Source: Ascaphus truei | Taxonomy: Eukaryota; Chordata; Amphibia; Anura; Ascaphidae | NCBI GenBank assembly: GCA_036426205.1 | Contig: CM071569.1 | Coordinates: 5,334,876-5,398,875, forward strand | Length of the DNA stretch: 64,000 nucleotides | Direction of reading: 5' to 3' | Part shown: in pieces, positions 10,986-22,414 of the stretch | Layout of the letters: each line of letters starts with the position of its first letter | Numbering within the stretch: the stretch's first letter is position 1 | Notes under the pieces: model-generated | Told to the model about the DNA's origin: nothing | Databases searched by the model: none | Seen by the model: only the letters and a program-made list of their open reading frames with translations | Made by a program: the position numbers and the translations under genes

Positions 10986-12180
10986 TGTGAGTGATTGCTG
11001 TTCCACTGTCTCCTGCTTGAGAGATGACATTACTTTTAGCGAAATGGAGCCTGCACTAGTGACAAGTCATCTTTTTTTAAGAAATAAAATAACTCTGAAT
11101 GTGAAACACACACTGGGCTGGCTTTTTATTTATCATAAATGAATAAGGGTTTTTAAAAATAGAATATGGAAGAAGAAATGTCTTACTGACACGAAGCATT
11201 CAGCACCATCTCCGTACTGCATTGCAGAACAAGTCCTGTGTCAAAGGACTTATCGAGGTACTGTAGCAAATGGGTCACAACATACAGTTCACTAGAATTA
11301 GTAATCTTGTAATGGTTGTGTACATTGCTTGTCACTGCACCGGGGGATTCTTACCCATATACAAATAACTTAGAACAATATCCTGAAGGCAAAAACTCAA
11401 CCCCAATGCACATTCAGATCTTTAATGCTACATTAAACTTTCATTACCGCTACTGTATTAACCATTCCTTTGTTCTGAAATCAGTGGCAGAAAGAGTTTG
11501 ATATTTACATCCTTTACACAACAAAATGAAAGGCTGGCAATTAGGTTGCTACTGCATCTTTATATATTGGGAGGATTTACATGTGTCTCAGCTTAACATC
11601 CCTCTTCTCTAATGATTTGTCACCCCGAGGTGGAAATGTTTATTGTTAAATACCTATAGAACGAAGGGATTCCCTATTCCCAAATTGTCTCCCTGATAAA
11701 AGTTCCCTAAATTAGTTTCTAGAGATATAAATGACAGGAGTTTTCCCATATTGGCACCAATTAAGACCCTAAATAACAACATGTGGGATCAGCACTTCCC
11801 GAATATAAAGGAGGCATCTCTCTGGCCCTGAGCTGTATTTCTTCCATCACCCCCACCTCTGCCTACCGAGGGGCGCATGGTTGGAATAACATCAACTACA
11901 GTGAATTGTACCAAAGCACTGAAACACATTGCTATTATACACACTTAGCTGATTACAAGCCCAGGTGTCTGTGCCTCCCAAGGAAGAAGCATTCAATGAA
12001 TTTGTTAGGTTGTGCACAGGTCTGGTGCTTTCATTATGAGTTATAATTGGTATTAAAAACTCAGTGTGGAGCAGGAAGATTGGCTGCCTGCAGCCTCTCA
12101 CATTTTGTAACCGTTCACACTTTACAGTTTTCTTTATTGCCTTATTTATCTTTGTTTATTTTATATCTCCCCGAGCCTCC
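10986..12180. other. Non-coding, nothing recognised
   Basis: Intermediate GC, short frames only. No repeat or RNA feature could be supported. Confidence 0.4.
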
Positions 12181-12214
12181 CTCTCTCTCTCTCTCTCTTT
12201 CTCTTTTTGTCTTT
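12181..12214 (+). repeat. (CT)n microsatellite
   Basis: CT dinucleotide run degenerating into T-rich sequence. Confidence 0.9.
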
Positions 12215-13616
12215 CCTTCTCCCACACATTCACTCTAACCTGTCTTAGATGATACCTCCCTAGTGCTGCTAGCACTGGTTGGCTCACACCCAAAATCCCT
12301 TTCCATTCAGGGAATCTAGTCCTGACACTCTCTCCATGGCCCCTATACACCATGGAGATACGATAGGGTGTTAACAATGTGTTGATTTCCATTCCAGTGA
12401 ATGGAATACTTTGTTTACAGCCCAGCTTCTGTCCATATTACATATGCACTCAATGTGGTTAATGGTGCACTCAAATGTATATCAACAACCACATCAAAAA
12501 TATGTTAGGTGCAAAAAAATCCCATGACAGCCAACCAAAGAAAATAGAGCCCCAATAATCAATAAAGAAAAAGGAAAGAGACAGAGTTGTGTCAGCACTT
12601 TTTCGCTATTTTGCATACCTTAGTTGCATGATCTGTATTTTGTTTCATTAGGATATTGTGATTTTTGTATCTATTAACAATAATGAAATATATTGCTTTT
12701 TTGTATATCACATATGAGTGTTTTCTGACCGAGTTGCTGTCCCTGCCTTTTTCTGTACATATTATATATGCAGGCAAGCTAGGATGACTTCCCTTATAAT
12801 GACACATGAGAGTAGTTAACCTTTTTTAAGAGGTCAGTCCCACCTAGGAACAACATAAACCAATCTGGGTGATTTAGATAACAGATCAATTCGACATTGT
12901 TGATGCTTGTTTAAAAATACTTCTACTCGTCTGAATCAAGTGTATTTTTCAAGTATTTTGAAAAACAGATTTCATCTTTTTAATGCTTTCAAGTATTTGA
13001 CTCAGAGAATGCATATATAACAATAACATTACATTAATATACTGACACAGGAGGGAAGAAGAACCCGTCTTCAATGTGCTTACAATCTGAAAGAGGAGGA
13101 GAGTGGAAACATATAGTATAAGAGGAGAAAGAGGCTTGTGTTTCTAGAGGTTGCTCAAAGTGAAGCTAGCAGCTGGGATAGTCCTTTTTTGATAAGAGAC
13201 TGTAGGTTATACAGTGTATTTACTCCCGAAAATATACTTTCAGGTACAACTTAGAGAATATGGTCCTTTATGGCAAATTTACTGGAATGGGGCCGTAACG
13301 GTGACCAGCCCAGTGTTTGTCTTATGGAGTAGCACTTCTTAAGAAAGATGGTGTTCTGATAAAGGCAGAAGGATGAATACTGAGAAATATTAGGCGTAAT
13401 GATTTACTGTACCCATGTCTCAGTTCCGTTTGTGAATATGTAATTATAAAACACTAACAGTAGTATAGCAACTACATTTTTCATGCAAGGGCCGCCAACA
13501 GCGGGAGAGAATCGGGATCGCCTTCTTGGGCCCGGCGGAGGAGGGGTCCAGGTGGGCAAGGATGGAAGTCAGGCCTAACTTCCAGTCAGCTGTCTGGGCT
13601 CCTTCCTCTGCCGGGC
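12215..13616. other. Non-coding, nothing recognised up to the GC-rich block
   Basis: No supported gene or RNA. GC content rises sharply from about 13,490, where the sequence bordering the Harbinger-type element begins. Confidence 0.4.
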
Positions 13617-13619
13617 TAA

Positions 13620-13984
13620 GGGCTGGTCCCCGCTGGCTACTGCAGCGCCCGCTGTGGCGGACGCTGCAGGGACGAGAGCCCTCCCCTCAATGGCGCCGGG
13701 CCCGCTGCGAGGGGGGGCCGCAGCGCTGTGGCGCAAGTTGCTCCTGCTCTCAATAGAATTGAGAGTAGGACTCGCTATGGAGCGCTAAGCTACGCCCCCC
13801 GGCGGTTCAGCCAATGAGGGCGAACCTGCCGGGTGACATCATGGCCGCGCCCCCGTCACTCCCTCGCCACGTCCCCCCCCCCCCCCGGTCTTTTGGTCTG
13901 CAGCTCCCTGCAGACCGGGGAATCGGCTACACGCGCCGCTAGTCTCGCGGGTGCGCGTGCAGCGGAGGTACTGGGGCCTCAGCC
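13620..13984. mobile_element. GC-rich Harbinger-type MITE, copy 1
   Basis: Imperfect inverted ends: GGGCTGGTCCCCGCTGG at the left and the complement of GGCTGAGGCCCCAGTACC at the right, with TAA/TTA at the borders. The interior has the hallmark CGGTTCAGCCAATGAGGGCG followed by AACC, an internal palindrome with a CCAAT box, then CATCATGGCCGCGCCCCCG. Related elements are at 52,057 (TTA duplication proven by an empty site), 55,107 and 61,278. No coding capacity. Confidence 0.65.
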
Positions 13985-14109
13985 TTACTTTCGTGCGCTC
14001 TCTCCCTTGCACTGAATGGACCCTGGTGGGTTCCAGGCTCCCCCCCCACTCCCGAAAATTGCACCCTTGCTTCCTACTCAAACAGGTTTCCCCGGGCTAC
14101 AGGTAAATA

Positions 14110-14377
14110 TTTCATTCCTGAGCCCTGATAAATCTGTCGGCGTGTATTTTTTGTGATAAACGTTTGGAAGAGATGACCGGTATTGGTTGTGGCCAGAAGT
14201 TCAATAGTTTAGCTATTGTGGTCTTACATAAAAATGTTGAAAACATTTTTTTTTGTCGCATGGACACTTCCCGTTTTTGCAGATGTTGTTGATTCCACAA
14301 AAGCGTAGCTGTCTGCCTGTTTTGTAAACTTGTGTGAATCAGGAGAACATCCTTGTGAGCGAGTTTTCACTGCACCT
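14110..14377. other. Non-coding, nothing recognised
   Basis: Sequence between the GC-rich MITE and the TTAA-flanked MITE. No feature supported. Confidence 0.35.
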
Positions 14378-14381
14378 TTAA

Positions 14382-14809
14382 AGGAGCAATCCAAGCCGTT
14401 TTTTATTTTCTTATTTTTACTTAGGATTGAAGCAGGGGGTCTCCAGAGCTGAACCCCTGTTAATTGAAGCTGCTGGGACCCCCTGCTTCCAGAGGCACTT
14501 ACCTCCGTAGGGGGTGCTGGTATTTACTGCAAGTTTTAAGCTCCCGCATCACATGGGCCAATAGGAAGTCGCACAGGATGACGTCACAGCTCCTTATTGG
14601 TCTGCAGGGTGTGGGAGCTTTGAAAAGCGGACATTACATGGATCCTGGAGCAGGAGCAGCAACAGACACCTTCTACGGAGGTCTGTACAGGGTATCTCCG
14701 GAATCAGGGGGCCCCCGAAGCTGAAACTAATAGGGTTCAGCTTTGAAGATGTTCTGCTTCAATCCTATGTAAAACACATAAAAAATAATGAGAAAGCTTG
14801 GATTGGCGT
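14382..14809. mobile_element. TTAA-flanked MITE (Kolobok/piggyBac type)
   Basis: The left end is AGGAGCAATCCAAGC after TTAA (14,378-14,381); the right end is GCTTGGATTGGCGT before TTAA (14,810-14,813). Long imperfect arms continue inward: AGGATTGAAGCAGGGGGTCT pairs with its diverged complement near 14,705-14,770. The centre holds CCAATAGGAAGTCGCAC and TGACGTCAC. A left-end fragment of the same family lies at 20,995-21,046. The 86-codon frame inside is not protein-like. Confidence 0.7.
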
Positions 14810-14813
14810 TTAA

Positions 14814-15104
14814 ATGAATGGGGGATAAAGAAGAGTCCGATGTGGTGGGGAAGGGAATTCCATAGGTGTGGTTCAGCCTGGGAAAAGTCTTGGAGGAGGA
14901 GTGGTAGAAGGTTATGTGGTAGATAGAGAGAAGATCACGAACAGAATATGTAGGGTATATAGGGAAGCATTTGGAGGGTATTTAGCAATATTTTATATGC
15001 TAGTAAACAACTGATATACATGAACTTATTCCTCAACTGTAATTTGATGTATGTATGAGAGTAGCAAGTTATTTCCTTCTTTCAATGTCACTACTTAAAT
15101 TGCT
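14814..15104. other. Non-coding, nothing recognised
   Basis: Short unremarkable interval between two repeats. Confidence 0.35.
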
Positions 15105-15590
15105 AATGAGGTAGATCCTCCGGTGTTCGTTAATGTCTTGCTAAGTCATTAACTTCAGTTAACGTCTCATTAACTGCTAACGGGGAAGCTCAGTAACGAT
15201 GCGCTAAGTGCTGTTTTCAGATGTTAGTGCTAATGATATGCAAGAGAGGCGTTCCCTCTAACAGCGCTTATCCTCAGAGCTTCGTTACAGTTACCGCAGG
15301 GATTTAATGTTACGCGAGGTCAGAGCTAAAGGTGGCGTAACTCACATCCAGACCCTGATATAGATCTGTTACAGGCTCTGGGTAAGTGTAAGACCACAGC
15401 TAGGTATGATTAAACTACCATATTGTTATTTACAGGGCTCTTTTCCTTTCCTGTCTTCTCTTTTTTAACTTTAATTAAACACCTATTCAAGGACCTGATA
15501 GAAGTAACGCCGCCTTTGGGTAAAACAGGTTTAATGCCATGTTATTTGAAACAAGCAAGCAAGGTAGCGCTAACTTCACATAGCGTTAAG
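15105..15590. mobile_element. Fold-back repeat family D, copy 1
   Basis: Rich in TTAACG and TAGCGCTAA-type motifs. GTTAGTGCTAATG with AAGTGCTGTTTTCAG matches the reverse complement of 47,090-47,125, and TCCAGACCCTGATATAGATC matches about 46,798-46,815. The two copies are therefore one degenerate, partly palindromic family. Borders are approximate. Confidence 0.45.
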
Positions 15591-15777
15591 CCTGTGCTAC
15601 TGAGATCACGAACGGCCATTTGTTTAGCATATATTTCAGTTTGTGGATACTCGATAAATTTAGGGACAGAAACGGATGTTACATATGTAGCAGTGTCCTC
15701 TACCTTGTCTCAGGTGCCGGGGACTGATCAGCTGTTTAGCTGTCAGAGCTCCGCGCGATCAAGAAGAGTGGTGGTGG

Positions 15778-15844
15778 CCATCTTGGTATTTCGGGACTAC
15801 ATTTCCCAGAAGCCTTGGGTGTCACATGGACCGTTTTAACCAAT
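15778..15844 (+). promoter_or_regulatory. Promoter-like YY1 / ZNF143 / CCAAT cluster
   Basis: In order: GCCATCTTGG (YY1-like, 15,777-15,786), ACTACATTTCCCAGAAGCC (ZNF143/SBF-like, 15,796-15,814) and CCAAT (15,840-15,844). A GC-rich segment with a GAGCCAGTAAGC (weak splice-donor-like) follows about 105 bp downstream. The ZNF143-CCAAT order repeats that at 1.76 kb on the other strand, so a repeat-borne promoter is likely. No downstream gene was recognised. Confidence 0.4.
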
Positions 15845-15959
15845 CAGGAGCAAGCGGCCATTAGAGACACTCCTGATATCCTCCACGGGGCAGGAAATAT
15901 GAGGCAATCTTGCAGGAGCCGGCAGAGAGGACGGACACATCCACGGAGCCAGTAAGCCC

Positions 15960-17560
15960 CTAGACTAGGGCATAACTCTGCCCCAAGGCCCCAGATAGTC
16001 CCCGATCCCTCCAAAGAAGTGGTGTCATAGGGAAGGCCCCAGATAGGGACCCTCCCTTTAGAACCTCAGCTGTACTACCTCGCCAGTGGATGGACGTCCT
16101 TACGGCGAACTGCGGCCGGGGACCAGGCTGCACATGGCCGCACAGGAGAGGAATCCTCCAGCTGGATATCACAATGCGGACCGCTCCCTGGACAAGGTGT
16201 GAGGGGATTTATATCGGAGGCCCCGTTGCATGGGATCTGATCCAGCATCTTCATATCAGCATTGCCTGGTCAGGCTTGTGTGCTATTGTATTGTGCTGTT
16301 GCATACTGTGAGGTTACAGTAAAACCGAGAATATATATGTATATAGTGATACCATCACTGTCTTCTAGGTTCTGGAAAAGGACTTAATACAAAGGGTTAA
16401 TTTAACCTGAATAAGCCACCCTCAGGTGCAGGTAATCAGTCTGGTCTGAATGAACTGAATAAGGAAGTGTTTAATGTAGATACAGAGAGACACTGCTGGG
16501 AGTGGCACAGAGATAGACTGTTTTCCCCAGAAAAGGGGGGAGAGATAGAAAGTGCTCCCCAGCTGCGGAAGCTGGTACAGAGAACCTACAGAGGAGTTTC
16601 TCTGGGCTCATCGTGGGGCTGAGTTCACTTAAGGAGGAAAAGACGACAAGGCTGTGCTGAAGGACGACGTCTGCTCGAAAGGACTAACAGATAAGCAAAA
16701 ACAGTTTATTTTTGTATGCAGAGACTGTGTTACATTGTTGCTTATGCCAGGGCATGTTTTGGGTGTGGGAACCAGCTTAGCTGGCCATCCAAGTAGTGAG
16801 GGCGACAGCTACGATGTAATTAGCTTTCCCTAAAGGGAATAGGTGTTATTTGTATGTGTTGTTTTGATTTAAAGGGCCGGTGGTCCTGTTGTATGATTAA
16901 ATCCCTGTAAATAAATGCAATTTTTATTTCTTTTTGCATAAGAACCTGCATTTTTAACTGACGCACATACTTTTGTTCACCAATATCTATTTTCATAAAA
17001 AGTGTGTGCTAAAATAAAAAAGTATATTAAATATTGTGATAAATGAAGCAGTATATTAAAAATTTTAAAATTGAGTTAAAACAGTTAATATCTCAATTAA
17101 AGGTTATGCAATTGGATTTGTTAAACAACTATATGACACAAAATAACAAAAAACACAAGATCAACACACATCCAATTTCACTTAAATCCAACATTTCATC
17201 ATTACTAACCCTTTCTTATTACGTACATCATGTGGCATAAACACTTGCATGTCTATCTCTATTGTTCCTTTCAATTGGGGTTTTAGTTACATGTTTTGGC
17301 CACAGTACGATAAGCTTGTCCACCATGCCAAGGAAAACCCAGATCGGGCACATCCTAACTTCTAATTGAATTAGACCCCCATTTAAATGAATTACATAGT
17401 TGTATAATGCTAAATTAGTAGAAGTAATTCAAGATTTTCAGGCTTTTATGCACCATTTTTTATTAAATAATAATTTAATTTAACATAATGTAGTTTGAAA
17501 TCAATGGACGTATGTCTTTTTTTTAGAACTCGCACCATGTCATGATATAACCTCAAGAGC
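15960..17560. other. Non-coding, possible retroelement remains
   Basis: Contains GTAAATAAATGCAA (about 16,905-16,920), which could be a polyadenylation signal, and AT-rich sequence beyond. No LTR border, coding motif or RNA could be established. Confidence 0.3.
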
Positions 17561-18450
17561 AGGACTAGAGTTAAGTCCCCCCACCCCATTTCACACCTCA
17601 TGCTCCCTCTATTTCCCATGTATTTTTCTCCGCTCTACCTCACTCCCTCTTCCTCCCTCACCCCCTCTCGCCCCACATGTATTTCTCTCCCCTCTGTCTC
17701 ACTCTTACTCCCTCTTTTCCTCACTCACTCTCTCCCTCACCCCCTCTCTCACCCCCACCTTCCGTAAATTATCCCACTCTAACTCAATCCCCCCCCACAA
17801 AATACATACCAAAAAAGAACACCCCCTTAAATATATATAACCCCACCCCAATACATAATAAAAATACACCCCGCCCCCAATGCATATTATAAAATAGACC
17901 CCCCGCCCCCAATGCATATTATAAAATAGACCCCCCACCCCCAATGCATATTATAAAATAGACCCCCACCCCCAATGCATATTATAAAATAGACCCCAAC
18001 CCCAATGCATATTATAAAATACGCCCCCGCCCCCAATGCATATTAAAAAATACACCCCCACCCCCAATGCATATTAAGAAATACACCCCCCACCCCCAAT
18101 GCATATTATAAAATACGCCCCCCACTCCCCAATGCATATTAAAAAATACACGACAATGCATATTAAAAAATACACCCCCCGCCCCTCAATACATATTTAA
18201 AAATACACCCCCATCCATCCAATACATTTGAAAAAACGCAGACTTACCTTGTGGATGGTCAGGCCGGGTCCAGTGGCCGTGGGGGGGCAGCGCTGCAAGT
18301 CGGGCCTGAACTCTGGCCAGACCCAGCTGCCGGTCCTCTCGCAGCCGGGCCCCGGCTCTCCTTCAGCTGCAGGCCTCTGTCCCTCTGCCCCGACTTGCAG
18401 CTCCGGCCTGGCCCAGCCACCGGTCCCGGGACACCTGTCCCTTCTGTCGG
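17561..18450 (+). mobile_element. hAT-like satellite-bearing element, copy 1 (truncated)
   Basis: From GGACTAGAGTTAAGTCCCC onward it aligns with 51,888-52,745 in the second copy: CT-rich leader, CCGTAAATTATCCCACTCT versus CGTCAATTACCCCACTCT, a tandem satellite, then AGACTTACCTTG.TGATGGTCAG. The 336-bp MITE of copy 2 is absent: here CTCACTC-TTA-CTCCCTCTTTT (TTA at 17,705-17,707) is continuous. Diverged inverted segments near 18,290 and 18,395 (GCTGCAAGTCGGG / CCCCGACTTGCAG) correspond to the hairpin region of copy 2. The left terminus is missing. Confidence 0.65.
17850..18215 (+). repeat. ~31-bp minisatellite inside hAT-like element
   Basis: About eleven units of CCCCCAATGCATATTATAAA followed by ATAGACCCCC, varying in C-tract length. 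The homologous array in copy 2 (52,480-52,700) uses CCCCAATACACAGTAAAAAG-type units, so the arrays expanded independently from a common unit. Confidence 0.9.
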
Positions 18451-18499
18451 TGGCCCTGGTCAAGAGCACTCTGGTAAATGATAATACATTTTTTTTTTA

Positions 18500-19574
18500 A
18501 AGTGTTATTGTTTGATGGTATCCTGGTATCTTCAGATCCACAGATGTCCCAAGCTTTACTTTACTGCTAATGCAGAACGCAGAATATAACAGAGTTTCCA
18601 TAGGATTCAATGGCAGTAATAATGCAGAATATCACACCATAGGCTATTCCACCACGACACCCCACAGGGAGCAGAAACTCTTGCTAAATCTGTATCATAG
18701 TTTGGTGAAAAGCACAAGAATAAGTAATTTGGCGTTAATGACTAATTTTCATGCTATTTTCCGTGTTTTAGATTAAATGTAATTATTATCAGTAAAATAT
18801 GCACCCTTTTATGCAAGAACACGTTCACAAATTATCCATGAAACAAAAAATGCATTTTTTTTTGTTTACACATTTTTTTTTACCCTTATTAGAGTTTAGT
18901 GAATCTGGGTCATACTGCTCAAACCCAGGACCTATTGCAATGACAACGGACTGTTTGAAGCTGACCTTCCAGAGCAGCGAGGTCAGCACTCAGATCATCT
19001 GCTGAGAATTATAGTGGGTACAAAAAAAACTGCACGAAATGTCCACTTTGTCAAGTCCAATTTCACTTTCTTTGAAACATAAAAATAGATGGCAGATAAG
19101 GACCATTTGATCTGCCTTCTTTACCTTTATTTCTTCTCGCTTACTGCTAAATCTTAGACCCTATTTGAAGATACAGCATTTGTTGTATAGTTGCGCAGGG
19201 TTTACTGATATCTTAAAGGGTTTTCACGGATATCCATTATAAAGGGAGATGGGCGCTAGCAGTGATTTATTACACTGTGGAGATTGGTTAGATACCACAT
19301 GCAAACCTCTCTCTTTTTCTTTTTATATATATACCAACTGAGTATTACAGTATCCTTGGTGTATTACTGTATGTTTGAAAGAAAACTATGCTACATTGTA
19401 TCAGTTTACTGCAAATGATATGTAGATGGTGTGAATGAGTTTGAGACCACATACTGTACAGTAAGTTGTTTTTTTTTTTTTTCAATTGTCATCTAGACTA
19501 AAATCTATTGGGTTCTTGGAATCTTACAGTTTATTGTAAAGTAACATTTTCCTGGACAAATTCAGCTTCCAGAA
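18500..19574. other. Non-coding, nothing recognised
   Basis: Several poly-T runs (for example near 19,470-19,482). No supported gene or repeat border. Confidence 0.4.
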
Positions 19575-19672
19575 TGACTGAGCCACTGGATCCGCCACCT
19601 GTGCTGAAGCAGGGATATCCTTAAAACCTCACCGGTTGGTGGCCCTTGAGGACTGGATTTGGCCACTGAGTC
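19575..19672 (+). mobile_element. hAT-type hairpin MITE, right half only
   Basis: GCCACCTGTGCTGAAGCAGG, ATATCCTTAAAACCT, and GGTTGGTGGCCCTTGAGGAC with TGGATTTGGCCAC correspond to the right arm of the hairpin family. The left arm is missing. Confidence 0.65.
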
Positions 19673-20044
19673 ACTGTGCCATGCATATCTTTATTATTAA
19701 ACGTTTGATGCTGTAGATGGTGGTTTCCTGTGATCTTTTCAGGTTAAACATAAGTGAGGATTTTGGTGAGAGCTTCATTTAATTGGACCTTTCTCCGTGT
19801 TGAAAAATCCTGTCTTTTTAACAAAGTGATGTAGAATGGATATTAGTCATTATTACACTGTCAGGGCTTTTGTTGCACATATATTCATCATGCAACTTCT
19901 ACAGATAGCAATGTGTTTAAAGTGCTCAGACAAAGGGTTTATGGGGTCGCAAATTACCTCGAGACACCTGCTAAGTATAGCTTACCAATAAGTACTTTAA
20001 GAATAGATATTTTTTCTCAAATGCATAACTATAAATAGGTTCCA

Positions 20045-20471
20045 TTCACCATATTACGCATCGGGCATGGTGCCTCGGGCCGCGCTGATCAGCGCTCCTG
20101 CTCTGCCTCGCCTGCTCAAACTGGAGCTTTTTTGTATCCTGGCAGGCGAGGCAGTGAGCGCGCTTTGGGGGCGGTGCATAGGCGGGGCGGAGGCAGGCCA
20201 GAGGCGTGTCGGGAGGCAGATTGGAGGCGGGGCGGGAGGCGGGGCTAGTCCCTCGCTCCCATTGGATGTGAGCGGTCACATGACCGCTCCCCCCACTTCC
20301 CTGAGCGGCAAATTTTAAATTTGCCTGTCTCTCCAAAATACCTGAGCCTCCGCACGCATGCAGAAGCGGCTGCTAAAGCCGCGCTGATGACAGATGCAGG
20401 GGGTAAGTGCATCTGCTCAGCGCGGCTCAGCGCGGCTCAGCAAGGCTCACCGTACTGTGTCCCAGGCCTTA
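20045..20471. mobile_element. GC-rich palindromic repeat
   Basis: High CpG content with inverted segments GGCCGCGCTGATCAGCGC and GCCGCGCTGATGACAG / GCGCGGCTCAGC repeated, ending CCCAGGCCTTA. Ends and composition resemble the GC-rich Harbinger-type MITEs, but the left terminus is unclear. No coding support despite frames of 80-96 codons on both strands. Confidence 0.45.
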
Positions 20472-20989
20472 GTAAAGAAAGAATGAAAGCGCTTCTTATA
20501 CGGTACACCCTGGGAATGTAATAGCTCCTTAGACAGAAAAGACTCCAGGGTATCTATAAATATTCACACCGGTAAAGGAATTGCTAATCTTTATCATCAC
20601 ACTGTGTGTGTGTAGAAAAGGGAGAACTTTTCCCCCAAATGTTTTCCAATTTTTTTTCAAAATGTCAGACGTTTCATTGAACCATTTAACCAAACGTTAA
20701 AAAAAAATGGTCCATTTTCGCCAAAGAATCTTTTTTTTTTAACGTACGCCTTTTTTTTTCTTGATTTCGCTATTTCTACCTTTTTTTTACACTTTTCAAA
20801 CACAAGACATGATGGGCCTGCCCACCTCTTGCATTCCCGCTCCGGGCTGACTGCTTTCTATTCTTCTTGTCTCTAATGCTATCTCAAACATAAAACATTT
20901 CTTTGCTACCTGTCACTATTCTCTAAGCTCCTTCCTTTACAAGACGCGTCTGAAAGATCGCTGCTGTAATGTGCCCTTATTGGAAGCAC
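20472..20989. other. Non-coding, poly-T rich
   Basis: Several T-rich tracts (20,640-20,790). Nothing else recognised. Confidence 0.4.
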
Positions 20990-20994
20990 AAGTT

Positions 20995-21046
20995 TAAATG
21001 GAGCAATCCAAGTAGTTTTTTATTTTGTTATATTTTTTTATACATG
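20995..21046 (+). mobile_element. TTAA-type MITE, left-end fragment
   Basis: TTAAATGGAGCAATCCAAG, then AGTTTTTTATTTTGTTAT: the same left end as the element at 14,382. It stops where TGTAACACC begins at 21,047, so the LTR-like repeat truncated or landed in it. Confidence 0.6.
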
Positions 21047-21315
21047 TGTAACACCCCTTCCCTACCCCCAAGGGAGACGCATGCGTTATGCGCTATGGTG
21101 CTACCTGTTAGGGGTACAGGAGGCCTAAGCTTCCGTGCTTGGGGAGCCTGGGGTGACTGTTGCAGTGCCTCCACCCGTGAGGATCCCTGCGTTGGCGGGA
21201 TAGATCCCCACGGGAACAGGTATACCTAGTGTGATATCTGGGGTATACACTATAACACAGGTTATGCAATACGTCTTTACTGTGGCCCCACAATCTAGCA
21301 AGAGAAACCCATACT
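21047..21315 (-). mobile_element. LTR-like fragment (TGTAACACC edge)
   Basis: Starts TGTAACACCCC on the plus strand, that is GGGGTGTTACA at the 3' end in minus orientation. Shares GTGCTACCTGTT, CAGGAGGCC.AAGCTTCCG and GTGCCTCCACC with 560-720. The same TGTAACACC edge occurs at 31,103. Family assignment is tentative. Confidence 0.45.
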
Positions 21316-21320
21316 GTTTG

Positions 21321-21670
21321 CTCGGGGAGCGCAAACGTTTGGAGCTGCGCCCCCCTGCCAGCTCGCTCTCGCGCACCCCCACTTCGCTTGTGTGCGGCGT
21401 CAAATGATGCCGCGGGGTTAGGTGTCGTGACGTCACGTGACCCGGTTTCCATGGAGACGGCCGTGTGACATCACCCCGCGTTGCCATGGCGACGCGTCAC
21501 AGCGTCTGAATCAAGGTAAGTTTTATTGTTGCAGAGGCCTCACGGGTCCCCCCGGCATTTAATTGAAATGCCTCGGGGAAGAGCGAGGGGCCTCTGCAAG
21601 CACCCGCGCCCGCCCAACCAAATCCAGTGCCCCTCCCTGGGGGGCGCAACCCCCACTTTGCGCACCGCTG
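21321..21670. mobile_element. hAT-type GC-rich MITE, copy 1
   Basis: The left end is near CGGGGAGCGCAAACG and the right end is CTTTGCGCACCGCTG. The interior has CATTTAATTGAAATGCCTCG with GGGAAGAGCGAGGGGCCTCT and CCATGGCGACGCGTC, all matched in the element at 58,807. Flanking duplication not convincing. Confidence 0.55.
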
Positions 21671-22071
21671 CTGTATATACTATATCTGAGAAATAGTTCT
21701 TCATACATGGTCAGCAGTATATAAATAAGAACATTGTTACAGTACATAGTAGATTAGGTTGAAAAAAAAAGATGTGGCCATTAGGTTCAACCTTTATTAG
21801 ACTGGGGTGAGATACTCAACTTATATTTACAGTTATTGATCCAGAGAAAGGCAAAAAAAAAAAAGAAGAAACCGCAGTGAAACATTTTTCGTAAAGTTGA
21901 AATTAACTCCTTCCTGATTCCAGTGGCAATCAGATTCCCCCTAGATCAGCAGCCTTCCTAGGTTTAACTTATTTGGCATATCCTTGTATACAGCAATTGG
22001 AATTGAGAAGGCAAACAATTCCTTGAAGATATCTACTGTATTTGCCACCAGTCTCCATGGGTAGGATATAT

Positions 22072-22247
22072 GTAGGGACATACTGTATGTAGGGACAATG
22101 TGTAGGGACAATGTGTAGGGACACTGTGTAGGGACAATGTGTAGGGACACTGTGTAGGGACAATGTGTAAGGACAATGTGTAGGGACAATGTGTAGGGAC
22201 AATGTGTAGGGACAATGTGTAGGGACAATGTGTAGGGACAATGTGTG
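22072..22247 (+). repeat. 13-bp minisatellite
   Basis: About thirteen units of TGTAGGGACAATG, with CACTG variants. It gives long repetitive minus-strand frames (Ser-Leu-His-Ile-Val-Pro-Thr-His-Cys-Pro-Tyr-Thr) with no protein meaning. Confidence 0.95.
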
Positions 22248-22414
22248 GTGGTGCAGTCAACAATGACACTTATTTTGAATCAGGGGAACCTGGTTCAAAC
22301 CCCAGTGTCAGCCACTTGTGACCTTATTCACCAAAAATATAGATTGTAAGCTCTGGGCAGGGACTGTCTGTAAAAATGTGTTGAAAAAAAGTTATTATTA
22401 TTAATAATAATAAA
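22245..22414 (+). mobile_element. CORE-SINE, copy 1
   Basis: A tRNA-like head with B box GGTTCAAACCC (22,292-22,302), a decayed MIR-like core (GTGTCAGCCACTTGTGACCT), then ATTGTAAGCTC..GGGCAGGGACTGTC and an (ATT)n tail. Same family as 44,370 and 53,456. It abuts the 13-bp satellite. Confidence 0.75.

Noticed and set aside
15423..15839. Frame of 138 codons on plus
   Set aside because: Crosses from fold-back repeat D into the promoter-like segment; no recognisable protein and no splice or start support.
16325..16920. Solo LTR ending near the AATAAATG at 16,910
   Set aside because: No TG...CA borders or target duplication could be placed.
21941..22269. Three minus-strand frames with repeated SLHIVPTHCPYT peptides
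   Set aside because: The 13-bp minisatellite keeps all three frames open; not a protein.
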